Source: Candidatus Saccharimonadota bacterium (GTDB taxonomy: Bacteria; Patescibacteriota; Saccharimonadia; Saccharimonadales; Saccharimonadaceae). From it: a stretch of 64,000 nucleotides of DNA. Made by a program: the position numbers and the translations under genes. Position 1 is the stretch's first letter. Each line of letters begins with the position of its first letter. The stretch spans positions 1 through 64,000 of the forward strand of contig JAGCAJ010000007.1 in assembly GCA_017652765.1 (NCBI GenBank), read 5' to 3'. The notes under the pieces are model-generated. The model searched no databases. It had not been told where the DNA came from and saw only the letters and a list, made by a program, of their open reading frames with translations. Of this stretch, positions 50,873 to 58,578 are shown piece by piece.

Positions 50873-51901
50873 ATGGACCAAAATGCGGATGCAATCGCCC
50901 ACGCGATAAAAGGCAGCCTAAAAGTTATTGAACAAGACCGCGAAAAAGAGATTATTTCGCGCCGCTTTGGCTTGAGTGGCCAAAAAGAGACTCTTGAACA
51001 AATTGGTGATATGTTGTCTATTACGCGTGAACGTGTGCGTCAGCTCGAAAAGGCCATTTTAATCCGCCTCCGCGTCTGTTCCGAAGAAGGAGAAATCAGC
51101 GAACTCGCCGGTGCCGAAAAGATTATCATCCGCAATCTTACCGAAATGGGTCGCGTCGCTCGCATTTCTGCCCTCGCTGACAAGATTTATGGTCGTGAAA
51201 CTACCGCCTCGGAACGCGCCGGTCTAGCTTTCCTAGGTAGTATTTCCTCTAGTCTCACTACTGTCGACGAAAATGATCAATACTTCTCTGCCATCGGTAT
51301 CGCCGACTATGGCGACACTCTTAAAATCAAGAAAAAAATCGATGAAATTGTCACACTAATCAAGAAAAACAAAAAGCCAATGACCCTAGAAGAACTCGAC
51401 GACAAACTTACCTACGAGCACCCCTCCCACATCGAAGCTGTCGCTTCTATTTCTAAGCAACTTGCTAGCCTTAACGGGCTTTGGGGTCTAGCTAAATGGC
51501 CTACTGTTAACCCAAAAAACATCCGCGACAAGATTTTTGTCGTATTAGAAACCAAAAAAGAGCCAATGCATTTTGCTGATATTGCTTCCGCTATTTCTAC
51601 CTCCGATTTCAAGAGAAAAAACGTTACCATCCAGGCTATCCATAACGAACTCATTAAAGATCCTCGTTTTGTCCTAATTGGTCGCGGTATTTATGCTCTA
51701 GATTCTTGGGGTTACAAAAAGGGAACTGTATCCGATATTATCACCGACATCTTAAAAAAGGCTGAAAAACCATTGACTCGCGAAGAAATCGTCAAAGAAG
51801 TTCTTCACTCCCGCAAGGTCAAAGAAACCACTATTCTCCTAAATCTACAGAACAAAAAACTTTTCAAGAAGGTAGACAAAAATTCCTACACACTAGCTTA
51901 G
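50873..51901 (+). CDS. Sigma-70 region 4 / HARE-HTH regulator
   Basis: A 342 aa DNA-binding protein. Residues about 15-65 match sigma region 4.2 (ISRRFGLSGQKETLEQIGD and TRERVRQLEKAIL), which binds -35 elements. There is no sigma region 2, so it cannot act as a complete sigma factor. Residues about 145-235 and 215-340 look like HARE-HTH winged-helix domains (KPMTLEELDDKL and EPMHFADIASAI type), known from RNA polymerase delta subunits. It may modulate RNA polymerase at promoters with a -35 box. It is preceded by a short upstream ORF that could couple translation. Confidence 0.85.
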   Translation: MDQNADAIAHAIKGSLKVIEQDREKEIISRRFGLSGQKETLEQIGDMLSITRERVRQLEKAILIRLRVCSEEGEISELAGAEKIIIRNLTEMGRVARISALADKIYGRETTASERAGLAFLGSISSSLTTVDENDQYFSAIGIADYGDTLKIKKKIDEIVTLIKKNKKPMTLEELDDKLTYEHPSHIEAVASISKQLASLNGLWGLAKWPTVNPKNIRDKIFVVLETKKEPMHFADIASAISTSDFKRKNVTIQAIHNELIKDPRFVLIGRGIYALDSWGYKKGTVSDIITDILKKAEKPLTREEIVKEVLHSRKVKETTILLNLQNKKLFKKVDKNSYTLA

Positions 51902-51930
51902 TTTTTATGATAAAATAGAAACTGTAAAAT

Positions 51931-54630
51931 ATGCTAGCAAACATTATACACTTTATTTTAATGCCGATTGTTTGGATACCAATTGTGGCTATCCTTGGGT
52001 TTTTGACTTATAGAAATTACAAAAAAATCAACCGTCTAAAGGTATTGAATGTCGATTCCGTGCTGTTAATGCTAGAAATCCCGCGCACTAACGACAAAAA
52101 AGAGCTCGCCGCCGAGCAGCTTTTTGCTAGCCTTCATGGTATTTTGCGCGACAAAACCGAGCTAAAAAACTCCGGTGGAGTCCAAGAACATCTTAGCTTT
52201 GAAATCGTTTCTACTGGTGGTCAAATCCGCTTCTATGTCTGGACACCAAAAGTCTTACAGAGCTTTGTAGAAGGCCAAATTTATGCCCAATACCCATCCG
52301 TCCAAATCCACAAAGTCAAAGAAGATTACGCCAATCAAGGCAAAGATTACCCCGTTGCCTTCACCTCAGAAATCGTCCTCACCGAAAACGAAGTCCTCCC
52401 AATCAAGACCTTTGAGAATTTCGAAGTAGACCCACTCGCCGGCATTACTGGGACGCTAGCCAAACTTAATCCCGACAAAAAAGAAGAGCTCTGGATTCAA
52501 ATTCTTACGCGCCCCATCCCTGATGACTGGCACAAATCTACCACCGACAAATGGGTTAGAAATATTAAAAGCGGTAAGCGCTCTGGTCTATTTGGTATTG
52601 ACTGGACTTGGCTTATTACCGCCCTTGGCGCATTATTCAAACCTCCAGAAGGTGGCACCGCCGCCCCTATCGTCGTAGAACTATCCGAACGCGCCAAAAC
52701 CCAAGTAGAAAAAGCCGAAGAAAAAGCCACCAAACTTGGCTTCGAAGTCAAAATTCGCCTAGTCTATCTCGGCTCCGACCAAATGGACGCCAAGCTCAAC
52801 ATGCAAGCGCTCGTTGGTACTTTCAAACAATACAACTCTACTAACCTCAACGGCTTTAAGAGTACTAGTGGCACCTTCGACAAAAATGCCCTCGAAGCTT
52901 ACCGCCTCCGCCAATTCAGCGACCATGGCTTTATTCTTAATATTTCCGAACTCGCTTCTGTCTATCATCTACCACATACTTCCGTAGAAACCCCAAACAT
53001 TGTCTGGGCCACCTCTAAAACCGCCGAACCGCCTTCCTCTCTCCCGCTTATTACCGGCAACCCTACTAACGACGAGAATATCTCTGCCTTTGGTCTTACT
53101 AATTTCCGCGGCATTAACCACCAATTTGGTATGCTCCGCCGAGACCGCTCTCGCCACGTCTATATTATTGGTCAGACTGGCGCTGGTAAATCCGGCATGC
53201 TAGAGCTCTTTGCCCTTTCTGATATTTTCTACAATCAGGGCTATTGTATTATCGATCCGCACGGCGATTTCGCTATCAACAATCTCCGTTTTGTCCCAGA
53301 AAAGAGAATCAAAGACGTCGTCTATTTCAACCCTGCCGATACCCAATTCCCAGTCGCCTTTAACCCGCTAGAGCTATCCGATCCTAGCCGTAAGCCAAAC
53401 GTCACTTCCGAAGTCATCGGCGTACTTAAACGTATGTTTGGCGATTCCTGGGGCCCTAGACTAGAGCATATTTTGCGTTATACCCTACTTGCCCTCCTAG
53501 ACCGCCCAGAAACTACGCTCCTCGACATTTCCCGTATGCTCACCGACAAAGATTTTAGAAAAGAAACCCTAGATTATTGTAAAGATGTTACCGTCCTCCA
53601 ATTCTGGAAACACGAATTTGGCCAATGGAACGACAAACAAGTTAACGAATCTATCGCCCCAGTCCTAAACAAGGTCGGCGCTTTTACTGCTAACCCTATC
53701 ATTAGAAACATTATCGGCCAGCCAAAGTCTAGCTTTGATGTTCGCCGTATTATGGACGAAGGCAAAATCCTTGTCGTCAATTTGTCTAAGGGTCTCATCG
53801 GCGAAGACAACGCCGGCATTCTCGGGGCCTTCCTAGTCACTAAAGTCCAGCTCGCTGCTATGTCTCGTTCCGATATTCCGGATGTCGCTAATCGTCGCCC
53901 GTTCTATCTCTACGTAGATGAATTCCAAAACTTTGCTACCGATTCCTTTGCTGTTATTCTCTCCGAAGCTAGAAAATACGGCCTCAATCTTACTGTCGCC
54001 AACCAATACATCTCCCAGATGACCGACACTGTGCGCGACGCCGTCTTTGGTAACGTTGGTACCACTATTTCTTTCCGCGTTTCCGCCGACGACGCACCGC
54101 TCCTCTCCAAACAATTTGAGCCTACCTTCGAAGCCCAAGATTTACTATCTCTAAACAACCGCAATTTCGTCATCTCTATGATTATAAACGGCGAAAAGGT
54201 CCCAGCTTTCTCTGCTACTACCCTTAGCATCCCTACTACCCCACAAGACAATTTCGACGCTATTATTACCGCCTCCCGCGAACGCTATTCTCGCCCACGT
54301 GCCGAAGTAGAAGCAGAAATTAAAGAAACTATTGAACAGAGTGAAAAATACAAAAAAGAACTCTCTGACTCTGGTCGCGCTGCCGGAGAAATTGGCGCGC
54401 AATTTAACCCTCAAAACAAACAGGGAACTACCCCCGAGAAAAAGGGCTTCGTCTACCAGCCTAGCCCAAAGGCTGATTTTAAGAAACTAAAAATGTCCCC
54501 AGATTCAGCCGAGGGCAAAACCGACCGTCCCCAACTAAAAGACCTGGGCAAGCTAGTCTCAGAAAAACAGGGCAATAAGCCTAAAAAACCTTACTACAAG
54601 AACCACTCCAAAAATCGTAAATCCTCCTAG
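51931..54630 (+). CDS. TraG/VirD4-like AAA+ ATPase (type IV secretion family)
   Basis: An 899 aa ATPase. A membrane helix lies at about 4-26. After a large N-terminal region the motor domain shows Walker A GQTGAGKSG near 415, IIDPHGDFA, and Walker B YLYVDEFQNF near 660, then NQYISQM. These fit conjugative coupling proteins and HerA-like DNA pumps. Such genes are widespread in CPR genomes and may belong to pilus/DNA-uptake or secretion machinery. No relaxase or other secretion genes are nearby, so it is not evidence of an integrated conjugative element by itself. The C-terminus is Lys/Pro-rich. Confidence 0.88.
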   Translation: MLANIIHFILMPIVWIPIVAILGFLTYRNYKKINRLKVLNVDSVLLMLEIPRTNDKKELAAEQLFASLHGILRDKTELKNSGGVQEHLSFEIVSTGGQIRFYVWTPKVLQSFVEGQIYAQYPSVQIHKVKEDYANQGKDYPVAFTSEIVLTENEVLPIKTFENFEVDPLAGITGTLAKLNPDKKEELWIQILTRPIPDDWHKSTTDKWVRNIKSGKRSGLFGIDWTWLITALGALFKPPEGGTAAPIVVELSERAKTQVEKAEEKATKLGFEVKIRLVYLGSDQMDAKLNMQALVGTFKQYNSTNLNGFKSTSGTFDKNALEAYRLRQFSDHGFILNISELASVYHLPHTSVETPNIVWATSKTAEPPSSLPLITGNPTNDENISAFGLTNFRGINHQFGMLRRDRSRHVYIIGQTGAGKSGMLELFALSDIFYNQGYCIIDPHGDFAINNLRFVPEKRIKDVVYFNPADTQFPVAFNPLELSDPSRKPNVTSEVIGVLKRMFGDSWGPRLEHILRYTLLALLDRPETTLLDISRMLTDKDFRKETLDYCKDVTVLQFWKHEFGQWNDKQVNESIAPVLNKVGAFTANPIIRNIIGQPKSSFDVRRIMDEGKILVVNLSKGLIGEDNAGILGAFLVTKVQLAAMSRSDIPDVANRRPFYLYVDEFQNFATDSFAVILSEARKYGLNLTVANQYISQMTDTVRDAVFGNVGTTISFRVSADDAPLLSKQFEPTFEAQDLLSLNNRNFVISMIINGEKVPAFSATTLSIPTTPQDNFDAIITASRERYSRPRAEVEAEIKETIEQSEKYKKELSDSGRAAGEIGAQFNPQNKQGTTPEKKGFVYQPSPKADFKKLKMSPDSAEGKTDRPQLKDLGKLVSEKQGNKPKKPYYKNHSKNRKSS

Positions 54631-54644
54631 CATTTTTCTTAAGT

Positions 54645-54699
54645 TTATAGTATAATCTTCCCTTGGAAACTGTTGTTTTTGCACCTTAGGAGGAGAAAT
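54645..54699 (+). promoter_or_regulatory. Promoter and leader of the 54.7 kb gene
   Basis: TATAAT near 54650, then a leader of about 40 nt ending in TAGGAGGAG. Confidence 0.6.
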
Positions 54700-55455
54700 A
54701 TGAAAACAAGTTATAGAGTTGGGATTGCTCCCGACGGCCAACCACTAGACCTTGGCCTGGAAGAGATTTTCCATATCTTAGAGTCAGAGGGTACTAATCC
54801 TTTTACTTTGTTAGACCCATTTGGCTTAATCGCCTATACTAGCGATCTTCCAAAGTCCGAGAAGTTCCGCCTGTATGTTGATTTTTTGCTACATGCAACT
54901 TCCACGGGCCCACAAAACTATACTAACCTGATTCATTTTAACGTCTCAGCGATTAGATGTTTTTCGACGTTCAATTTACTTTTTTCGCGCATCTCCCTAA
55001 AATTCGACTTAGACGATGCCGAGGATAAAAAGTACTATGATTTTCTGCTTAGCTCCGGATTCACCCCTAGTTCCCTAGAGGTGGACACCCTTGCCTACAA
55101 CCTCTCTAGAATAGAGGTAGAAGCTGCTCCGGGCTTGCCTTCGGATACCGCTTCCCAGATTTTTGCTAGTCATCTCTACAAAGACGCTATTGCTACAGCC
55201 TGCGAGCGCTATCTGAATACTGATAATCACGACCTCAACATTAGACGCAAAATCGCCTACAACAGGGAAGTGAACGCTATCGATCAAGACATCTCGGACC
55301 TTGGCCAAATCTTTGCATCAAGTGGCCATGCCAAAAGCATAGACAACGACGTCGCTATCTTCACTAGCTATAAAGGCCACCATATTGGCATTTTTTCTAA
55401 CTGGCGCGACGACTTTACCGAGAGAGTTCTAGCGACAGTCAAAAACATCAAATAG
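54700..55455 (+). CDS. Hypothetical protein, 251 aa
   Basis: A soluble protein with no motif I recognise. It is rich in aromatic residues in the middle and has a polar helical second half. The ATG is chosen because AGGAGGAG precedes it by five bases. A strong terminator follows. It belongs to the group of unknown genes here that carry a leader and Shine-Dalgarno sequence. Confidence 0.65.
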   Translation: MKTSYRVGIAPDGQPLDLGLEEIFHILESEGTNPFTLLDPFGLIAYTSDLPKSEKFRLYVDFLLHATSTGPQNYTNLIHFNVSAIRCFSTFNLLFSRISLKFDLDDAEDKKYYDFLLSSGFTPSSLEVDTLAYNLSRIEVEAAPGLPSDTASQIFASHLYKDAIATACERYLNTDNHDLNIRRKIAYNREVNAIDQDISDLGQIFASSGHAKSIDNDVAIFTSYKGHHIGIFSNWRDDFTERVLATVKNIK

Positions 55456-55465
55456 TTTTCATCTC

Positions 55466-55500
55466 CAAGGCAGGGAATTACTTCCCTGTTTTTTCTACCT
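55466..55500 (+). terminator. Terminator, first copy of a duplicated element
   Basis: Stem CAGGGAA/TTCCCTG with loop TTAC, then TTTTTTC. The same terminator with its flanks recurs at 56185-56219, the two copies bracketing a two-gene minus-strand cassette. Confidence 0.85.
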
Positions 55501-55833
55501 AATAGACATTGTCACGAATTGATCATAGTAACGTTGCATTTGCGTCGGATCAGTCTGAAAATAGTTACCCCCAAAAAAGTAGTCACAAAACTCTTCGCGT
55601 GCACGGCAGACTTCTTTTAGTTTCGCGCTATTTTTATTAAATGCCATAGATAAGTCAAACAGCTCAAGCGCTCTATCTATTGACGCATTCATGCGTTTTT
55701 CATTACCTTTTTCTTTCCATTTTAGAGAACGAGACACCTCGCTACCGATGTTTCCCATCTGTAAATTAAACGGAATTTCCGCCCAGCCACCATTAGCCAA
55801 TCCCTTATGCTGGAACCCTACTCCGTTATCCAC
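55495..55833 (-). CDS. Conserved hypothetical protein paired with DUF5674
   Basis: A 112 aa helical protein starting at GTG. It contains KGLANGGWAEIPFNLQMGNIGSEVSRSLKWKEKGNE and ends ...REEFCDYFFGGN, a pattern I associate with small proteins found beside DUF5674 genes in CPR genomes. Function unknown. Its start overlaps the end of the DUF5674 gene by 16 bp, so the two are translated together. Confidence 0.7.
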   Translation of the reverse strand: MDNGVGFQHKGLANGGWAEIPFNLQMGNIGSEVSRSLKWKEKGNEKRMNASIDRALELFDLSMAFNKNSAKLKEVCRAREEFCDYFFGGNYFQTDPTQMQRYYDQFVTMSIR

Positions 55834-56162
55834 CTCTGTACTACCTCTGTTATTTTTTGTCTAGTTTCTGGGTTTTCTACGCCTCTGGTGCGATTATTTT
55901 GTCTAGGGCGAATATTGATCATCGAATCGAACTCGATAAAATCCTCTCCCTCGTCTTCCGGGTATAAGTTTATGCCCCAAAGTGAATCCTGCAGGGAACC
56001 ATTCTCTAAAAATAGCTGTTCAAGATCAGCATGAAGCTGTGCATCGATAGCAAGAAGCCCTTTATCAACATCCACAACACCTTTCACCATGCACTCATCA
56101 AAAACCACTTCGGAATTCTTTAACAAATCATTTTTCTTTATAGAATTGTCTAAAATCTTCAT
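55818..56162 (-). CDS. DUF5674 family protein
   Basis: A 114 aa protein. The stretch from VVDVDKGLLAIDAQLHADLE through DSLWGINLYPE to FIEFDSMINIRPRQNNRTRGVE matches the DUF5674 pattern common in CPR bacteria. Function unknown; it is often in two-gene units. TGTGCTAAAAT ends 6 nt before the ATG, so it is probably leaderless. Confidence 0.82.
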   Translation of the reverse strand: MKILDNSIKKNDLLKNSEVVFDECMVKGVVDVDKGLLAIDAQLHADLEQLFLENGSLQDSLWGINLYPEDEGEDFIEFDSMINIRPRQNNRTRGVENPETRQKITEVVQRWITE

Positions 56163-56184
56163 ACAACAATTTTAGCACAAAAAG

Positions 56185-56219
56185 AAGGCCAGGGAATTAC
56201 TTCCCTGTTTTTTCTGCCT
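56185..56219 (+). terminator. Terminator, second copy of the duplicated element
   Basis: Near-identical to 55466-55500 (stem CAGGGAA/TTCCCTG, TTTTTTC). No plus-strand gene ends here, so it looks like a leftover from duplication or insertion of the DUF5674 cassette. Confidence 0.8.
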
Positions 56220-57040
56220 CCACCCCTGTTATTTCTAAAATACTATACTTCCCCACCCCTGTTTATCATCTTATATTATATCGCCACTACCCCTGTTTTA
56301 TATCTGTTCTACCCCTGTTAGATTCAGTCGAAGCCCATAGAACGCCTAAAAAGCCCCACAAACCGCCAAAACGCATACAAACACGTCTACGAACACTAAA
56401 TAGCCTAAAAACGCACGAGAATGGGGAAATACGTCAAATTTAACATAAGCAGGATAAAAATCGGACCAAAACAGGACCGATCCAGACGTATCAACAATCG
56501 TCTTTTTGCTATAGTTTTAATGTCGCACAATGTATCTTTTACGACATTAAACCTAATAAACCTGATAAGCAATTATAATCCTGCATAAATGCGAGTGGGG
56601 CGTTTTAGGGCAAAGTGGCGACCCACTTGTCTGGGCAAAATGAGTGGGGCTTGTCAGGTTAAACAGAGTTTTGTGTGCATTCTAGCGACAACGGGAGCGT
56701 CTTTGCGAGCTCCGCCCGTAACGACGGGCCGGAGCGAAGCATATGCATACAAAACTGCTGTTTACCTAGGCAAGCCCCAGCAGTGTCCTCCACCCCTGTT
56801 ATTACTCATTTTTTACCATTTTTTCACCAAAATCCGCCTAAATTTACCCAAATTTTTCAAATTTTACAATTCCCTTGTTTATTTCCCTATTTTCTTTATT
56901 TCCCTGTTATTCTACCTCGTATCCGCCAAAATCTGATCAAAAACCTACTTGAATTTCCCCTATAATTCCCTTCCCGAACAAAAACCGAACTAGAGAATTA
57001 ACAGAGGTCCACCCCTGTTAAGTGCCCATTTCCCTATTGT
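56220..57040. other. Gene-free region with short direct repeats and a palindromic element
   Basis: No gene seen over about 820 bp. The 9-mer ACCCCTGTT occurs six times in the same orientation (56222, 56255, 56289, 56311, 56792, 57011), four of them 22-34 bp apart. The palindromic element at 56646-56778 lies in the middle. Confidence 0.7.
56646..56778. repeat. Palindromic element, intergenic relative of the topA insertion
   Basis: An imperfect hairpin of about 133 bp. Arms: GGGGCTTG/CAAGCCCC, AAACAG/CTGTTT and TTTTGT/ACAAAA; apex GCTCCG.CCCGT/ACGGG.CGGAGC with loop AACG. The 60-base core (56681-56740) differs from the topA core at five positions, two of which form one base pair changed from T-A to C-G. 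In one frame it also encodes the ATTGAS..A.PVTTGRSEA core seen in TopA. Confidence 0.82.
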
Positions 57041-57041
57041 G

Positions 57042-57299
57042 GCGACCAAGGCTCTACCCGCGTCAACGATATTCTACACCAATTCCCATTCTCTCTGCCG
57101 TATTCAGGCTACGTGACCCAATATAACGGTACGTCTCGCAATCAGGGTACGTACGGCTTCTTCTGGTCGGCAGGCTCTGACTCCGCTACCTACGCCCGGG
57201 ACCTGTACTACGGCGGTAATTATACCGACCCAGAGTCCTCGGGCCCTAAGACCGACGGCTATCCTGTCCGTTGCGTCGTTGTAAAATTTACAACAACCT
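57042..57299 (+). repeat. Solitary DGR variable cassette VR3
   Basis: Starts at GCGACCAAGG and ends at GTCCGTTGCGTCG, after which homology to the other cassettes stops. The part aligned with the template is 57087-57278, 192 nt without gaps. All 12 template AAC codons are replaced by other NNC codons (TAC, ACC, TTC, GAC, GGC, TCC). It is followed by a perfect palindrome, TTGTAAAATTTTACAA-like (57281-57296), instead of the hairpin behind VR1 and VR2. The frame is open (FFWSAGSDSATYARDLYYGG) but there is no start signal or upstream gene. Confidence 0.82.
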
Positions 57300-57641
57300 T
57301 CCCTGTTAATATCTATTAAATATCATGCTTGAGCTTGCAAAATTAAATATGTCTCTGAGAAAATAGAGGTAGTGTGGAGTTTTTGGCTACAGTGCAAGTA
57401 CAGAAGATGCTACTGCGAGGCAGATGACCCAGATGAGTCCGCCGGCACTTTTGGGAAAGGAGTGGGACAATGCTTGGATTTACAATTCACATTGGAAAGT
57501 TCAACGTCAGTGTAGTTCTCAAAAAAGCCCGCCACTAAAGTGACAGGCTAAACTTAACACTACGGAGGCGAAATTCTGGATCGCTTCCTTTATGATTTTA
57601 GGTTATCATACTTATGCTAAAATTGCAACTGTTGTGCCGTT
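57300..57641. other. Region between VR3 and VR4
   Basis: No recognised gene. A possible minus-strand terminator (stem AGCC..CAC/GTG..GGCT, then TTTTTTG) lies at 57521-57550, and TATGCTAAAAT (57613-57623) reads towards VR4. Confidence 0.4.
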
Positions 57642-57878
57642 GCGACCAAGGCTCTACCCGCGTCAACGATATTCTTCACAAATTCCCATTCTCCCTGCCG
57701 TATTCAGGCGTCGTGCTCAGTGGTGACGGTAAGGTTCACTATCAGGGTACGTTCGGCTACTTCTGGTCAGCTAGATCTCGCGCTAGTACTTACGCCCAGA
57801 ACCTGCACTTCACCGATAAATATACGTTCCCGGAGGACGTCAACCCTAAGACCCTCGGCTTTTCTGTCCGTTGCGTCG
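57642..57878 (+). repeat. Solitary DGR variable cassette VR4
   Basis: Same borders as VR3, exactly 600 bp further on. The template-aligned part is 57687-57878, 192 nt without gaps. Ten of the 12 AAC codons are changed; two remain AAC. Several non-adenine differences are present (for example GACTCCGCT replaced by CGCGCTAGT), so it has drifted more than the others. The frame is open (GYFWSARSRASTYAQNL). An extended -10 lies about 20 bp upstream, so it may be transcribed. Confidence 0.8.
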
Positions 57879-58035
57879 TTTTTTACCGAGCGTGGTAGAG
57901 GCGAGAAGCATATATTGACTTTTTTCTGAATGACCCTATTTAGTCTTGAAGAAAAAAGTGCAATATATGCTGACCGCCAAAACCAAGTTAGCCTTGAAAA
58001 TAGTGGTGTTTAGGCCAAAAACCGAAAACCAAACC
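57879..58035. other. Short region after VR4
   Basis: A T-run follows the cassette directly (TTTTTTACC). No gene or hairpin of note. Confidence 0.4.
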
Positions 58036-58578
58036 CTACTGATAATACCCCTTCCCTTTTACCCTCACGTCCACATAATGCGGATGTAGGTCGTGCTCAG
58101 AAAGGTAGTTTACCATTCTTTTTGTATCTTCCGCACTCACCGCAGTCCCTCGGTCTACGTTAAGCTTAATATAGTACTCTTCGTTCCCTTGTAGGTAGAT
58201 GTCTACTTCACGCATTTTCCCCGCCGGCACCACGGCTCTATCTAGCGCTAACCCAATATCAGACAAGTCAATTTCTAGTTGCCCCACATATTCTTTAATT
58301 TTATTAGTAATCCCCCCTCCAGATTCATCAATAATGTCTACTGTCGGTTGTGGGACGTATTTAGAGGCTTCGATTTTCTCTTTTCTCCCTAGCCACGCCG
58401 ATAGCTCCATTACTGTTACTACCGCAATAATCGTAAGCACCGCCACTAGAGATAGGACCTTGATAATTTTCTTGGCTTTAACTTTTTTGCGCGTAGCTAG
58501 ACGCTCCGACTCGGACTCCTGCTTTTCCCATTCCTGGGCAATCGTTCGCCCAACGTTATAGTTACTGTTCTTTTTCAT
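58036..58578 (-). CDS. FtsQ-like cell division protein
   Basis: A 180 aa bitopic protein: cytoplasmic basic N-terminus (about 1-40), one helix (about 41-62), and an extracytoplasmic part of about 115 residues. The C-terminus HYVDVRVKGKGYYQ resembles the end of FtsQ/DivIB (DLR.P....Y). The POTRA domain is short or divergent. Its position right after murG matches ftsQ in dcw clusters. The start could also be a GTG three codons upstream; both lie inside the end of murG. Confidence 0.65.
   Translation of the reverse strand: MKKNSNYNVGRTIAQEWEKQESESERLATRKKVKAKKIIKVLSLVAVLTIIAVVTVMELSAWLGRKEKIEASKYVPQPTVDIIDESGGGITNKIKEYVGQLEIDLSDIGLALDRAVVPAGKMREVDIYLQGNEEYYIKLNVDRGTAVSAEDTKRMVNYLSEHDLHPHYVDVRVKGKGYYQ

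Noticed and set aside
51931-54630. TraG-like ATPase as proof of an integrative conjugative element
   Set aside because: No relaxase, integrase, attachment sites or further secretion genes nearby; the gene is common in CPR chromosomes.
57318-57333. Partial third copy of the 44-nt promoter element
   Set aside because: Only about 12 bases match plus a short block after a gap; it could be chance and no gene starts there.
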